64,000 nt of DNA from Haematobia irritans (taxonomy: Eukaryota; Arthropoda; Insecta; Diptera; Muscidae). The notes beneath the pieces were generated by a model that was given only the letters and a program-made list of their open reading frames with translations, had not been told where the DNA came from and did no database searches. Positions 34,046 to 45,602 of the stretch are shown in pieces. A program made the position numbers and the translations under genes. Within the stretch, counting starts at the first letter, position 1, and every line of letters starts with the position of its first letter. The DNA lies in NCBI RefSeq assembly GCF_050003625.1, contig NC_134399.1, positions 152,266,473 through 152,330,472 of the forward strand. Reading direction: 5' to 3'.

Positions 34046-34904
34046 TAGATCTATTTATACCCAGCAAAAAAAAAGAGCTTCCAAAAAAGTAGTTTGGATC
34101 CCCAATTTGTGATACGGAAGTAGTGCCAACTTGGATTATCTCCAATGAATTTTACATGGGCTTGTCATAGGGCGGAAGTACCCCATTTTCTGGATCCTTT
34201 GAATTGCTTTAGACGTTGTGCCTCGGAAGTTCATTTGAATGAAGAAATTTAAAAAAACAAACAAACAATTTTGTTTCCAATTTCACTTTTTATTTTTTTT
34301 AGTATTTTTTGTTACACTTTTATTTTCTTATTATGTAATTTTTACAAATTGAAAAACTTCTTAGCTTCCACCAGGGATAGAAACTGGGTCTATTGACACC
34401 ATAACAGAATGCCTTAACACACTCAGCCACAAACGCCATTGAACACGATGTCCCTAAACGTCTATTCAAATGTTTGTGATAACATATGAACCTCCCAGCA
34501 AAAAAAGCTCCGCCAAAAAAGTAGTGAAAATGTTCTTTTTGAACCCGGAAGTGGTGCAAAATTGGCGCAAAAGCGATGAATTTAACATGGGCTTGTCATA
34601 GGACGGATGTCCACCATTTCAACAGCCGTTGCACTGAATATGCATCACTTCTTTAGGTGTGATCCGAATTCAGTGTTTTGGATGTGAATTAAAAAAATTT
34701 TGCGATATTTTGACAAATAATTAATTTTTATAATTTTTTATGATTTTTAATGCATTCTGACGCCTGTCTGAAACCCTTGACATCAAATATTTTCAAAATT
34801 TCGTAATTTTTCTAGAATGAATTTAACATTTTTTTCGGCTAAATTTAAATATTTTGTACCAGTTTATTAATCCTTACTCTGTTTTTAACATATTTGAAAC
34901 AAAC
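34046..34904. repeat. Repeat Q copy 2 and CCCAGCAAAAAAA repeats
   Basis: At 34260-34500 is the second copy of repeat Q; its minus-strand tRNA-like module lies at 34361-34430 (A box TGGCTGAGTGTG; the B box is degraded). Two segments beginning CCCAGCAAAAAAA at 34062 and 34495 mark another repeat whose right part (GATGAATTTAACATGGGCTT, ...ACGCCTGTCTGAAAC) recurs inverted at 59800-60080. Confidence 0.6.
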
Positions 34905-36388
34905 CCTCCACTATGGATTGCGTAGAAACTTCTACGAAAGACTGTCATCCACAATCAAATTACTTGGGTTGTGGTATCTTAAAACTTCTTAACATCGTTT
35001 TCTAAATTGTGATTTAGTCCATACGTGGTATATATTAGACAAAAAGTTATGTATAGGTATGTCTACAAATAATTACGAATCGATATGGACTTTTTGCACA
35101 ATACGTAGAGAGCCGGAACTGAAATATAGGGGTCGCTTATATGGGGGCTATATATAATTATGAACTTGATATGGACCAATTTTTGTGTGATTGGGGATCG
35201 ATTTATCTGAGGGCTATATATAACTATAGACCGATATGGACCTAGTTAGGCATGGTTGTTAACGGAAATATACTAGCACAATGTACCAAATTTCAACTGA
35301 CTCGGATGAAATTTGCTCCTCCAAGAGGCTCCAAAACCAAATCTCGGGATCGGTTTATATGGGGGCTATACATGATTATGGACTGATATGGACGACTTCT
35401 GGCATGGTTGTTAAATATCATATACTACCACCTCGTACCAAATTTCAACCAGATCGGATGAATTTTGCTTCTCCAAAAGGCACCGGAGGTCAAATCTGTG
35501 GATCGTTTTTTATGGGAGCTATATATAATTATGGACTGATATGAACCAATTCCTGCATGGTTGTTGGATACCATATATTAACATCATGTACCAAATTTCA
35601 ACCGAATCGGATGAATTTTGCTCTTCCAAGGGGCTCCGGAGATCAAATCTTGGGATCGGTTTATATGGGGCCTCTATATAATTATGGACCGATGTGGACC
35701 ATTTTTTGCATGGTCATTAGAGACCATATACTAACACCATGTACCAAATTTCAGCCGGATCGGATGAAATTTGCTTCTCTTAGAGGCTCCGCAAGCCAAT
35801 TTTTGCACCAAAATTCATCTGATTCAGTTGAAATTTGGTACGTGGTGTTAATACATGGCCTCAAACTCCCATGCAAAAATTGGTCGAAATCGGTCCATAA
35901 TTATATATAGCCCCCATATAAACCGATCCCCAGATTTGACCTCCGGAGCCTTTTGGAAGAGCAAAATTCATCCGATTCGGTTGAAATTTGGTACGTGATG
36001 TTAGTATATGGTATCCAACAACCATGCAGGAATTGGTTCATATCAGTCCATAATTATATATAGCCCCCATATAAACCGATCGCCAGATTTGACCTCCGGT
36101 GCCTTTTGGAGAAGCAAAATTCATCCGATCTGGTTGAAATTTGGTACGTGGTGGTAGTATATGATATTTAACAACCATGCCAAAAGTGGTCCATATAAGT
36201 CCATAATCATTTATAGCCCCCATATAAACCGATCCAGAGATTTGGTTTTGCAGCCTCTTGGAGGAGCAAATTTCATCCGAGTGAGTTGAAATTTGTAGAT
36301 GACAGTCTTTCGTAGAAGTTTATACGCAATCCATGGTGGAGGGTACATAAGATTCGGCCTGGCCGAAATTACGGCCGTATATACTTGT
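34905..36388. repeat. Family A repeat, fold-back copy
   Basis: Both ends are the same family A end: on the left ACCCTCCACTATGGATTGCG (minus orientation) and on the right CTTATGTACC/GGTACATAAGATTCGGCC followed by GTATATACTTGTT. Module orientation switches at about 35800 (AAGCCAATTTTTGCACC). The terminal TATACCC hairpin end is absent. A head-to-head duplication rather than a normal copy. Confidence 0.75.
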
Positions 36389-38074
36389 TTTATTAAATAT
36401 TTTTCTAACAAAATATTCTTCGGCATATATTTTTGTATACATATATTTTTTCCATTAAAAATCAAACAAAAAAATAAAAAACTATCGTAATTTGAAAATC
36501 TTTCTCAAAAGAACTTTCATGGAAGTAAAAAAGGCAAACGGTACAGTTTCAGCTGGGATGATTTTTTTTATTTTTATTTTTTTGTTATTGATTTTATATT
36601 CTTTTTTGCGAAATTTAATTTTCACTTAAAACGGCCTAATTCCGTACTTTCTGGTCCAAAATCACTGCATCAGAAGTGGAAAAAAATCGATAGGGGCTTC
36701 CGGAATGCGATTTAAAAGAAATGTTTGTGGACTTGTCCAAACGGACTGCATCGGAAGTGGAAAAAAACTTGATTGGGAATTCCGGGATGCGCTTTAGAAG
36801 AAATGTTTGTGGAACAACTTCCAATGTTTTTTTGCTGGGTTTGATATTATTAGATATAATTAGATCTCTCAATTTTTACACGAGTATATACTTCACAATT
36901 AACTTCAAACAATGTGGACATCTCTAGCTGTAAATAAAATAAATACTGCCAACTACTCAGATATTGGGCTTCAAATTGGCATTTTGTTCCCCCATCTTTA
37001 GTTTGTGTAGAAAGTAGGGAGGAATTAGTAAGAGGGGAAATCTGTGGTGGCTACTCAGAGATTTCATTTGTGGTATCATTATTACTGTCATTAATGGAGT
37101 CATTTGGCCAAAGCCAAAGCGAAGATCTTTATTGTTTTTTTATTTATATTTCACGAAGATGCTGCTTAAATGCTACATAAGTTTTTTTATGTTTTGTAAA
37201 TGAAGAAATGTAGTTTTGCGATGTGAGTACAAATGGAAAAACCATCATAAAAGCAAAGCGGCAAGTTAATGATTATTGAAACTTAAAAGCTTTCATGTGC
37301 TGCAATTCCTTCGTTTAAATGTGATTTTGCGCAAGCATTCGGCAAAATTCAAAGACTTTTTGGATTTTTTGAAGAGTCACTCGTGCTTGGTTTTGTTTCT
37401 TTTTTTTTGGAAAGGTGATTTTTGTTTTGTTACTTATTTTGTTTTTTTTTTCAGACAAAGATAATAACTTTGTTTGCAAAGTACGAAAGTCAAAATAAAA
37501 AATTTTCTCACAAAAAAAATCCCACGTTGTGTTCAATGAATTTATATAAATTTTTGCTAATAAGGCTTATTATATGTCATTAGAGTATTCAAGTCTATAA
37601 AATATCTCAATCGAAATAGATAACAAGGTACTTTTTATAGTTAATGGATCCTGTGTTTTGAAATCACCTCAAAATTTTGGAAACTTATCTGCAGCTTTAT
37701 TAACCACACTCAAAAACAAATGAACCCACCGGGAAGGAAAATATAGGATAATTTTAGCAATTTGTAACTAAACTGTGTAACAAATGCAGACATATCAAAA
37801 ACAAATGTCCTGTATATCGAACAAAAGCTTTTGAAATCGAAAAAGACATTGATATTGGTTCCTCTATTTCGAAAGGTAAGACACTTCATATTTTGTTGTC
37901 GAGTAGGAAACAAACGTATACAATTTGTTTCAACAAAACGAACCATACCAAACCGTAAAACCATAGTTGAAATTAGAATGAATTTTTAGGTCTAAAATTT
38001 GAAAATGCTAATTTTTGATAATCAATGTATTCATGATAAAATAATTCCCAGGTAGTTGCAGTATTACAAAAAAA
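36389..38074. other. Mostly unassigned stretch
   Basis: A two-copy direct repeat of about 70 bases is at 36665-36735 and 36745-36815 (GACTGCATCGGAAGTGGAAA ... AAATGTTTGTGG), ending in TTTTTTTGCTGGG, so it belongs to the CCCAGCAAAA repeat. A partial family G copy starts near 37697. The rest is AT-rich with long T-runs and no coding signal. Confidence 0.45.
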
Positions 38075-39454
38075 AACAAGTATATACAGCACTAATTTCG
38101 GCCGGGCCGAATCTTAAATACCCACCACCATGAACCAAATATTAGGGTTTCCTTTGAAATTCCAGGAGGGCTTGAGGACACTTCCCAAAGATAAATTTAA
38201 ATATTTCACCTATGAGGACTATATCAGATTCTGGATTTATAAGAACCATTTTTGTTTGAGTATTAGAGGAATCATTAACATCTCTTGTAAGTGTGCAAGA
38301 AAATTATAAAAGAACGTCTTGATTTGAAATCTTAAATCTGTAGAAGTAAAATCTGGAAATTTTACCTTGAGTTTCAAGCAATTTTCATGATCAGTGCGCC
38401 TTCTGCACTCTCAAGAAGTGAAGTCGGTCTATATGGAGGCATTACCAAATGGACCGATTAATCCGATACACGTTTTTGTGAGCCTAAAATACCAGAATAT
38501 TTACAATTTCAGGCAAATCAGATAAAAACTACGGTTTCTAGAAACCCAAGGAGTTAAATCGGGTGATCGTTCTTATGGGGGCTATACTAAAATATGGACC
38601 GATACTCACCGTTTTCGGCACACCTCTTTATGACCCGAAAATACCTCAAGATTTCCAATATCAGGCAAATAGGATAAAAACTTCGGATTCTAGAAGCCCA
38701 AGAAGTAAAATCGGGAAATCGGTCTATATGGGGACCATACCAAAACATGTACCAATACTCACTATTTTCGGCACACCTCTTTATGGTCCTAAAATACCTC
38801 TAGAATTCCAATTTCAGACAAATTGGATAAAAACTACGGTTTCCATAAGCCCAAGACCCCAAATCGGGAGGTCATTTTATATGGGGACCATACCAAAACA
38901 TGGACCAATACTCACCATTTTTGGTACACGTATTTGTGGTCCTACAATACCTCTAGATTTCCAATTTCAGGTAAATTGAATAAAAACTGCGGTTTCTATA
39001 AGCCCAAGAAGTAAAATCGGGAGATCGGTCTATATAGGGGCTATACCAAAACATGGACCGATACTCACCATTTTTGGCACACCTCTTTATGGTCATAAAA
39101 TACCTCTAAATTTCAAATTGGGCAAATTGGATAAAAACTTCGATTTCTATAAGCCAAAGACCCCAAATCGGGAGGTCGGTTTATATGGGGACTATATCAA
39201 AATCTGGACCGATATATCCCATCTTCGAACTTGATCTGCCTGAAGACAAAAGACGAGTTTGTGCAAAATTTCAGCACGATTGCTTCATTATTGAAGACTG
39301 TAGCGTGATTACAACAGACAGACAGACAGACAAACAGACAGACGGACATAGTTATATCGTCTTAGAATTTCTCCCTAATCAAGAATATATCTACTTTATA
39401 TAGTCGGAAATCAATATTTCGATGTGTTACAAACGGAATGACAAACTTATTATA

Positions 39455-40743
39455 AAGGGTGATACGGTCAAAATTTGGTCAATATAAACTTGACGTATTT
39501 CTTTCAATTGTGCATTTAAAAAACCTGAACGCCCCTCATTTTGAAAGTGTGTGTGTAGAATGTTGCTCCTATTTTGATTTCGGAATTCACTCTTCAGTTG
39601 TCAAAATGCCGTCTAAGCAAGAAGAGCAGCGTATCAAAATTTTGCTCGCGCATCGCGAAAATCCGAGCTACTCGCACGCAAAGCTGGCAAAATCGCTAAA
39701 AGTTGCCAAATCAACCGTTACAAATGTAATTAAAGTGTTTGGGGAACGTTTGTCGACAGCCAGGAAGTCTGGATCGGGGGGAAATCGAAAACCGGAAGCC
39801 GCTGAGACGACAAAGACAGTTGCCGGTAGTTTCAAGCGAAACCCTAACCTCTCTCTCCGAGATGCCGCAAATAAGCTGGGTGTATCGTCTACAACCGTGC
39901 ATCGAGCCAAAAACGAGCCGGACTATCGTCTTACCAGAAGGTAGTGACTCCAAATCGCAATGATAAACAAAATACGACGGCCAAAGCGCGATCCCGGAGG
40001 CTGTACACGACGATGCTGACGAAGTTTGACTGCGTGGTAATGGACGACGAAACCTACGTCAAAGCCGACTACAAGCAGCTTCCGGGACAGGAGTTTTATA
40101 GGCAAAAGGAAGGGGAAAGGTAGCAGATATTTTCAAGCACATAAAACTGTCAAAGTTCGCAAAGAAATATCTGGTTTGGCAAGCCATCTGTACCTGTGGC
40201 TTGAAAAGCAGCATTTTCATAACTTCCGGGACTGTCAACCAAGAAATTTACGTGAAAGAGTGTTTGAATAAACGTCTGCTGCCTTTCCTGAAGAAACACG
40301 GTTGTTCCGTGCTGTTTTGGCCGGATTTGGCATCTTGCCATTACGGTAAAAAGGCCATGGAGTGGTACGCCGCCAACAACGTGCAGGTGGTTCCCAAGGA
40401 CAATAACCCTCCCAACACGCTAGACCTCCGCCCAATTGAGAAATACTGGGCTATTGTCAAGCGGAACCTAAAGAAGACCAACAAAACTGCTAAGGACGAG
40501 CAGCAGTTCAAGGCAAACTGGCTTTCTGCGGCGAAGAAGGTGGACAAGGTGGCTGTACAAAATCTGATGGCAGAGGTCAAGCGTGAGGCCCGGCAATTCG
40601 GATTTGGAAAAGCGAAAGCCTAACTGAATATTTTTCCTGAATTTTATACTAATTCAACTTAAAAAAGAAATTTAATTTGATTTTTTAAATAAACGATTTC
40701 ACCGATTTACACGCGTTGAACAAATTTTGACCGCATCACCCTT
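39455..40743 (+). mobile_element. Tc1/mariner element, DD37E type, 1289 bp
   Basis: 28-bp ends matching at 26 positions: left starts AAGGGTGATACGGTCAAAAT and right, inverted, AAGGGTGATGCGGTCAAAAT. TA duplicates at 39453-39454 and 40744-40745. It carries one transposase gene with a 5' untranslated part of about 150 bases and a 3' part of about 120. It sits inside family B. The ends look intact, so it could be mobilised by an active relative. Confidence 0.93.
39606..40623 (+). pseudogene. Mariner transposase, DD37E (ITmD37E-like), two frameshifts
   Basis: Cut-and-paste transposase, acting in the nucleus on the element ends. The start is MPSKQEEQRIKILLAHRENP; helix-turn-helix DNA-binding regions follow (YSHAKLAKSLKVAKSTVTNV and LSLRDAANKLGVSSTTVHRA). 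The catalytic blocks are VVMDDETY, LFWPDLASCHYG and RPIEKYWAI; 37 residues separate the second Asp from the Glu, which defines the DD37E group first described in mosquitoes. The first frame ends at a TAG at 39942. One base appears missing in the A-run near 39909 and another in the A-run near 40119 (GGGGAAAGGTAG), so three frames are needed. Otherwise the coding is undisturbed to TAA at 40621. Either a young pseudogene or homopolymer sequencing errors. Confidence 0.9.
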
Positions 40744-40890
40744 TACCCCCGTCACCATTCTATGGTGGTGGGTATAAAAAAAATAATTAAAATTTGGTTC
40801 CTATAGAATATTTTCTTTTCTACAGAAAATTTTGTCAAAATTTTATTTCGATAGAAAATTTTGCCAAAATTTTATTTCTATAGAAAATCT

Positions 40891-42432
40891 AGCGACCGGA
40901 CATATCCCCCAACGGACATTTCGCCCAAAATGATTTTTGGGCGTTATGGCCTCGAATGGGGCGGTCACATCGCCCAATTTTAGTTATTTTGGGCTTTATG
41001 TCCTCCCTCATCGCGGTCATATGTCCCAAAAAAAATAGGCGGTCAAAACGTCCAATATTTTATTGGGAAAATAATGTCGGAATACAAATCAAAAACTGTC
41101 CTAAATGAAGTAGTTTTGATCCCCAATTTTGGTTAACTAAATACGTACGGTATTTAATTCAAAATGCCGTAACTAGAAAGACAGTGCAGATCTCGTGGTC
41201 TGTAAGAAAATTAAGGAGAAAATGGTGCAAAACGCTCCACAAAGTCCCCAAGAACTCATAGCACTATTTGCCAAATCAGAACATATGAGTGAATACTAAA
41301 TGTGCGAAAGTGTGCCGGAAAAGATATTTTAGCAAACCACTATTATGGAAGCCGATTTGGCATACAGTCTCTTTGTGTTCCACCCCAGTAACTGAAATAA
41401 TGAATGAATGAAATATGGATGATGGAGATGCTATTGTTTTATTGATGTCCCTTTTTCGGTCGTTCCATTTTACAAGAAATTACTAATATTTACGAAGGTT
41501 ACAAACGACATGTCAGTATAACTGTGCTAATTTTTTAAATCAAGTTAATAAAACGAAAGATGCAAGAACTTGAGGTCAAACTGAATGTGAGGAATTTAAA
41601 AAAGAATTAGCGCACGCGAATCCTTTGTTAAATTCATCACATTCAGTTCGTTCTCAAATCCTAGCAACTTTCAGTTTATTATCTTGTTCTAAACATTAAA
41701 ATTGGAAAGAGATGAGATGATCGACGTTCTGCTGATGGATGGGTACGTGAAAAAAATCGCGCGCGCGATTTATTTCAAGTACCCATCAGCAGCACATCGA
41801 TCATCTCATCTCGTTCCAATTTTCAGTTTAAAATACATAATTTTCAATTCAGCATTTGTCTGCTTTGTTCAAAAGAAAAAAATTATCAATTTCCGAATTT
41901 GCATGTTTCAATATATAAATTCAAATGTCTTGGAGCTTAAACCGACCTATTTTACGAGCGAAATAGGTCTTCGTAGTGCCACTTTAGCCGCTTTTCAATT
42001 TCAATCGTACGCTGAGAAGAAAAATGGTCAAATATTTTGTTCCAGTCAAAAATAATTAAAACAAACGATGAAGCCAAGATATGCTAGTTTTACATCTTCT
42101 TCCAGCATATACAATAAAAGCAGGATTCGATATTTGTCAATAAGAGGCATATCTATCTATTAAATATTAAAAACAAAAAATTAATGGATAGGTAATCATA
42201 TATAGCTTTTGAATGATTTAAAAAAAATATATTTTGTTATTTTAAACTATTGTTTATATTCAATTATATTCCAACGGTCATAACACCCACATTTTTTTAT
42301 GGGGCTTATGACCGCGATGAGGGAGGACATAAAGCCCAAACTAAAATTGGGCGATGTGACCGCCCCATTGGAGGTCATAACGCCCAAAAATCATTTTGGG
42401 CGAAATGTCCGTTGGGGTATATGACGGTCGCC
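40891..42432. mobile_element. Long-TIR DNA element M, 1542 bp, 8-bp duplication
   Basis: Inverted repeats of about 140 bp, roughly 40891-41030 and 42295-42432, with matching AACGGACATTTCGCCCAAAA and CATCGCCCAATTTTAGT blocks and repeated GGGCG/CGCCC and GGTCAT/GGACAT words. GAAAATCT flanks both sides (40883-40890 and 42433-42440), in the 29-bp minisatellite array. An 8-bp duplication suggests hAT, P or Merlin-type enzymes; the length of the TIR fits no class decisively. No transposase. An internal hairpin is at 41698-41823. Confidence 0.85.
41698..41823. ncRNA. 126-nt imperfect hairpin inside element M
   Basis: Left arm AAAATTGGAAAGAGATGAGA onward pairs with the right arm ending CTCATCTCGTTCCAATTTT. 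The stem is about 60 bp, with a four-base bulge (extra GGAT on the left), about five mismatches and a centre AATCGCGCGCGCGATT. The shape resembles a long pre-miRNA or hpRNA, or a cruciform site. The open frame 41702-42055 that runs through it is not called as a gene. Confidence 0.75.
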
Positions 42433-42439
42433 GAAAATC

Positions 42440-42964
42440 TTGCCAAAATTTTATTTCTATGGAAATATTTTTTCAAAATTTTATTTCTATATAAAATTTT
42501 GTCAAAATTTATTTCTATAGATTTTTTTCAAAATTTTATTTCCATAGAATTCTTGTCAAAATTTTATTTCTATAGAAAATTTTGTGAACACTTTGTTTCT
42601 AAGGACAAATTTTTTCACATTCTATTTGTGAAATAACTCTTAGTTGGGGAGGAATATTCTGCAAAGTCTACCAAAACATTAAGAATTCTATCAATCTAAC
42701 AAACAGTAAAAATATCTACCAACTGTGGCAACCGCGATTGTGCTCCGCCCCAGTGCATTTATTAGTCCCTTTAATTTTTAACTCTAGAGATTTTAACTCT
42801 AGAGAATTTAAAAAAAAATTGTCGAAATCGATTCAGATTTAAATATATGTATACGGGGACATAAAGCTTTATATATACAAACAAATTTGAATGATTTGAT
42901 ATGGTATCGAAAATCTTCAAAGTGGTGCAGGGTATATTATTTTCGACCCCGTTCGACCCCGTTG
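42440..42964. repeat. Minisatellite remainder and family C scrap
   Basis: 42440-42600 continues the 29-bp array interrupted by element M (its left part is 40800-40890). At 42765-42960 is the last part of family C: CCAGTGCATTTATTAGTCCC, GATTCAGATTTAAATATATG, GTGGTGCAGGGTATATTA and CGACCCCG. Confidence 0.65.
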
Positions 42965-43061
42965 ATAATATGAGCCAATTTTTTTATTTATTTAAGTCTA
43001 TAGATTACAATCCTTACAGACTAGCAGAATTAAAAGTAAATTAAATCAAAAGTTAAACTTA

Positions 43062-43205
43062 TTTAAGTACATTGCAAAGTCCAAATCATGCAAGCTACTC
43101 AATTTATTAAACTCATTAAGTGCTCTCAAGATTGGTTCATGATTGCCATAGTTAGTCCTATGTACCTTGGCGTCAAATGTTAAATTTAGAGCTTTTTTGT
43201 ACATG
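43062..43205 (-). pseudogene. C-terminal fragment of a non-LTR retrotransposon ORF2
   Basis: On the minus strand one frame reads KALNLTFDAKVHRTNYGNHE then PILRALNEFNKL and LDFAMYLNKFNF before a stop. The HRTNYGN...LNEFN pattern resembles the extreme C-terminus of insect non-LTR reverse transcriptase proteins. Only about 48 codons are present, with no catalytic part. A 5'-truncated LINE is the likely origin. The family cannot be named. Confidence 0.45.
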
Positions 43206-44164
43206 AATCTGTGCAAAAGAGCTCTCTATTTCAAGTAGAAATTGTGCTAGGTTTCAAGTAATAAACGTCTTCAAAATAAAGTGTTGAAAAAGTGTATCCT
43301 AAAATAAAGTGTAAAAAAAATCTTGAAAAAGTGTATCCTATTTTCGAACGTTTTTTTTTTGTTTTTTAGTGTACATTACAACTTACATAAATAATAATTT
43401 TCAATAAAAATATAAAAAAAAATGGAACATATTAAATTTCTGCAACATATTCAAAATAAATCGTTTTAAATTGAATGTACATCGAATTAAGCAAATTACA
43501 ATAGCCATGACTTTTGGGGGGGGCCTAAAACATTAAGCGAGCACCAATTGAAACGCCCACAATTTAGTAAATATTACACTTCTGTAGCAAAACCCTTTTA
43601 TATTTCGAATTTACAGCTCAATTAAATTGACACAAAGCAAAAACACAAAGCAGCAGTAAAGTAACTCAACGACTAGTCAAATATTGGCACGTAACAATTA
43701 AATGTAATGAAAATGGAGTCAGAGAGACAGCAAATTGTAAAAGGAAACAAAAAAAAATATGCACGGTAAAAATTAAACGATTTAATGATGATGACTCAAA
43801 ATGGACGGTAGACGGATAGACAGGCTACCGGGCGAAACGACACCATTTGACACTATGTGTTTTGGGGCTGTCTGTCAGGAGCCATTAACAATTATCATCG
43901 TGAACTTTGCAGTGCCACATAATTAAAAAGCGCAATAAAATATAAAATAAAATTAATTAAATAAATTTACACAAATTGAAGAGGTCTTGTCGAAATGGCA
44001 TGAAGTGAGTTGTGAGAGAAGTGACATGAAGCACACTCCACACATATTTTGTGATATTTAAAATAGGATAAACAGTATGGAATTCGAATATAAATTTAAT
44101 AGCAAATATAATTGCGAAAATTAAGAACTTTGGCTACTTATTTTTAATGTATCGCTTATTCGTA
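43206..44164. other. Unassigned, partly unique stretch
   Basis: 43206-43400 has family K-like words (TTTCAAGTAATAAACGTCTTC, AATAAAGTGTTGAAAAAGTG). From 43600 to 44160 nothing repeats elsewhere in the window; it has a GC-richer core at 43795-43925 (GACAGGCTACCGGGCGAAAC, GGAGCCATTAACAATTATCA) that could be host non-coding DNA. Confidence 0.45.
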
Positions 44165-45600
44165 CACCCAGAAAAAAGTGCCTTTGAAACTAAAGGAAAA
44201 AATTTTCATCAATATAGTTTATCCATTTTATTTCCATTAAGGTAAATTTTTGTGAAAAATAATAAAATTTACTCGTTTCAGTAAAAAAATCCTAAACTGT
44301 AAGCAGTTAGGAATAGTTCATTAACTAGAATAAGGCATGGAATTTTACTCATACTATTTTCTTCGCTGGGTATAAGAATTTACTACTGAAAAAGAAAATT
44401 TTATTCACCGATAACAAAGCATTCGTAAAAATAAACAAAAACCGAACTAAAACCAAGTTTCCTCAAAATTAGTAAAATTTCTTAAAAAATGATAATTGCG
44501 ACTTCCTTTATAATAGAAAGTTTTTCATACATACGAACAACACTTGGCATAGAAAAATATTTTAGTTCATTCGTACTAAGAACTATGCAATCCTTTCAAA
44601 ACTTAAGGAAACACACTTTTTAGAATATAGGAAATTTTCCTAAATTTCTATTGTCTACCTGTAATCGATACCTGTCATCGTAATCGATGTGTTTGCGCGT
44701 GGGTGTAATCGATATATTTGCGCGTCGGTTGTTTTTTTAGTTGGAATCGCGTTGTTTTGGTATACGGAGAGATTGTTAAAAAATAATATGGTAAAATAAT
44801 ATAATAAATAACAAATAAAATATATAAAATATTTGTTATTTTAAATTAGTGAGAAAAATTTTCGTTTTTTTAAATAAATCTATCAATGTTCGTGATAGTG
44901 TATAAAGAAAGAAAACACCAGCAGAATAACAACCCTTTCATTTGTCTTCATTTTGGAATCTTCAATTATCAGGTAATATTCAGTGACGCTAACCTTTTGC
45001 AAAAAAAAATGTTTTATGATTTTTTATATTTGTAGGTATTGAAATTGTAAAAGGAGGACAAAATCGTTAGGCAGCAACTTATTAAAAGTGAAAAGTACAA
45101 GAAGAAGAAAAAGTGCGTTTTACAGTTGATAATATCACACGGAAATTGGAAATAGTGGAATAATAAACTAATATTTCAAAGAGATTCGATGCTGTTGTTT
45201 CTTAATAAATATATTCAATATATTAATAAAACATGTCTTTTATTGAAGATAAAATTGCTTATAGAAATAAATAAAATTGTATTTAAAAACGAAGGTAAGC
45301 AGTTCTAATTATGAAGTAAAAGTTTTACCACAAATGTGTAAGATTTGTCGAAATGAATGAAAAAATTTCAATAAAATCATTCCATATATGAATTCAAATT
45401 AGTTAAATTTTTTCATTCTGTAGTATAGTGGTATATAAATATAGGAAAATGTTAACTAATATATGGAATGCATTATTCCTAATTTCTACGAAAATCACAT
45501 CGTTCAAACAAATAAAAATGTCTTTGGCGCTATACGAAGTTCAACTTTCTTCACAATGAGTTCATTTTAACTTAAAGAAGGGGTCACTTTTTTCTGGGTG
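44165..45600 (+). mobile_element. CAC-type element P, 1436 bp (copy 1)
   Basis: Starts CACCCAGAAAAAAGTGCC, ends GGTCACTTTTTTCTGGGTG; TA at 44163-44164 and 45601-45602. The inverse copy is at 56801-58235. Inside, at 44660-44790, is a cluster of ATCGAT sites (GTAATCGATACC, GTAATCGATGTG, GTAATCGATATA) beside GTTTGCGCG words. A CAG|GTAATA donor-like site at about 44970 is followed by a TTTGTAG|GTATTG acceptor-like site at about 45035, which looks like a captured or native promoter with a first intron. No long reading frame. Confidence 0.83.
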
Positions 45601-45602
45601 TA

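Larger units (their letters stand above)
38075..40778 (-). repeat. Family B repeat, complete, split by a mariner
   Basis: Left end AACAAGTATATACAGCACTA with TTCGGCCGGGCCGAA; then about seven ~160-bp modules (ATGGGGGCTATACTAAAATA-type, ATACCTCTAGATTTCCAATT), a GACAGACAGACAGACAAACAG run at 39317, and the right end, cut at 39454 by the mariner and resumed at 40746 as CCCCCGTCACCATTCTATGG then GTGGTGGGTATA. Removing the mariner and one TA restores TTATTATACCCCCGTCACC. Confidence 0.87.

Noticed and set aside
41702..42055. 117-codon ORF across the element M hairpin
   Set aside because: It runs through both hairpin arms and the GCGCGCGC centre; no domain, and the hairpin explains the composition.
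42250..42636. 128-codon ORF
   Set aside because: It spans the right TIR of element M and continues into the 29-bp minisatellite, so it cannot be one gene.
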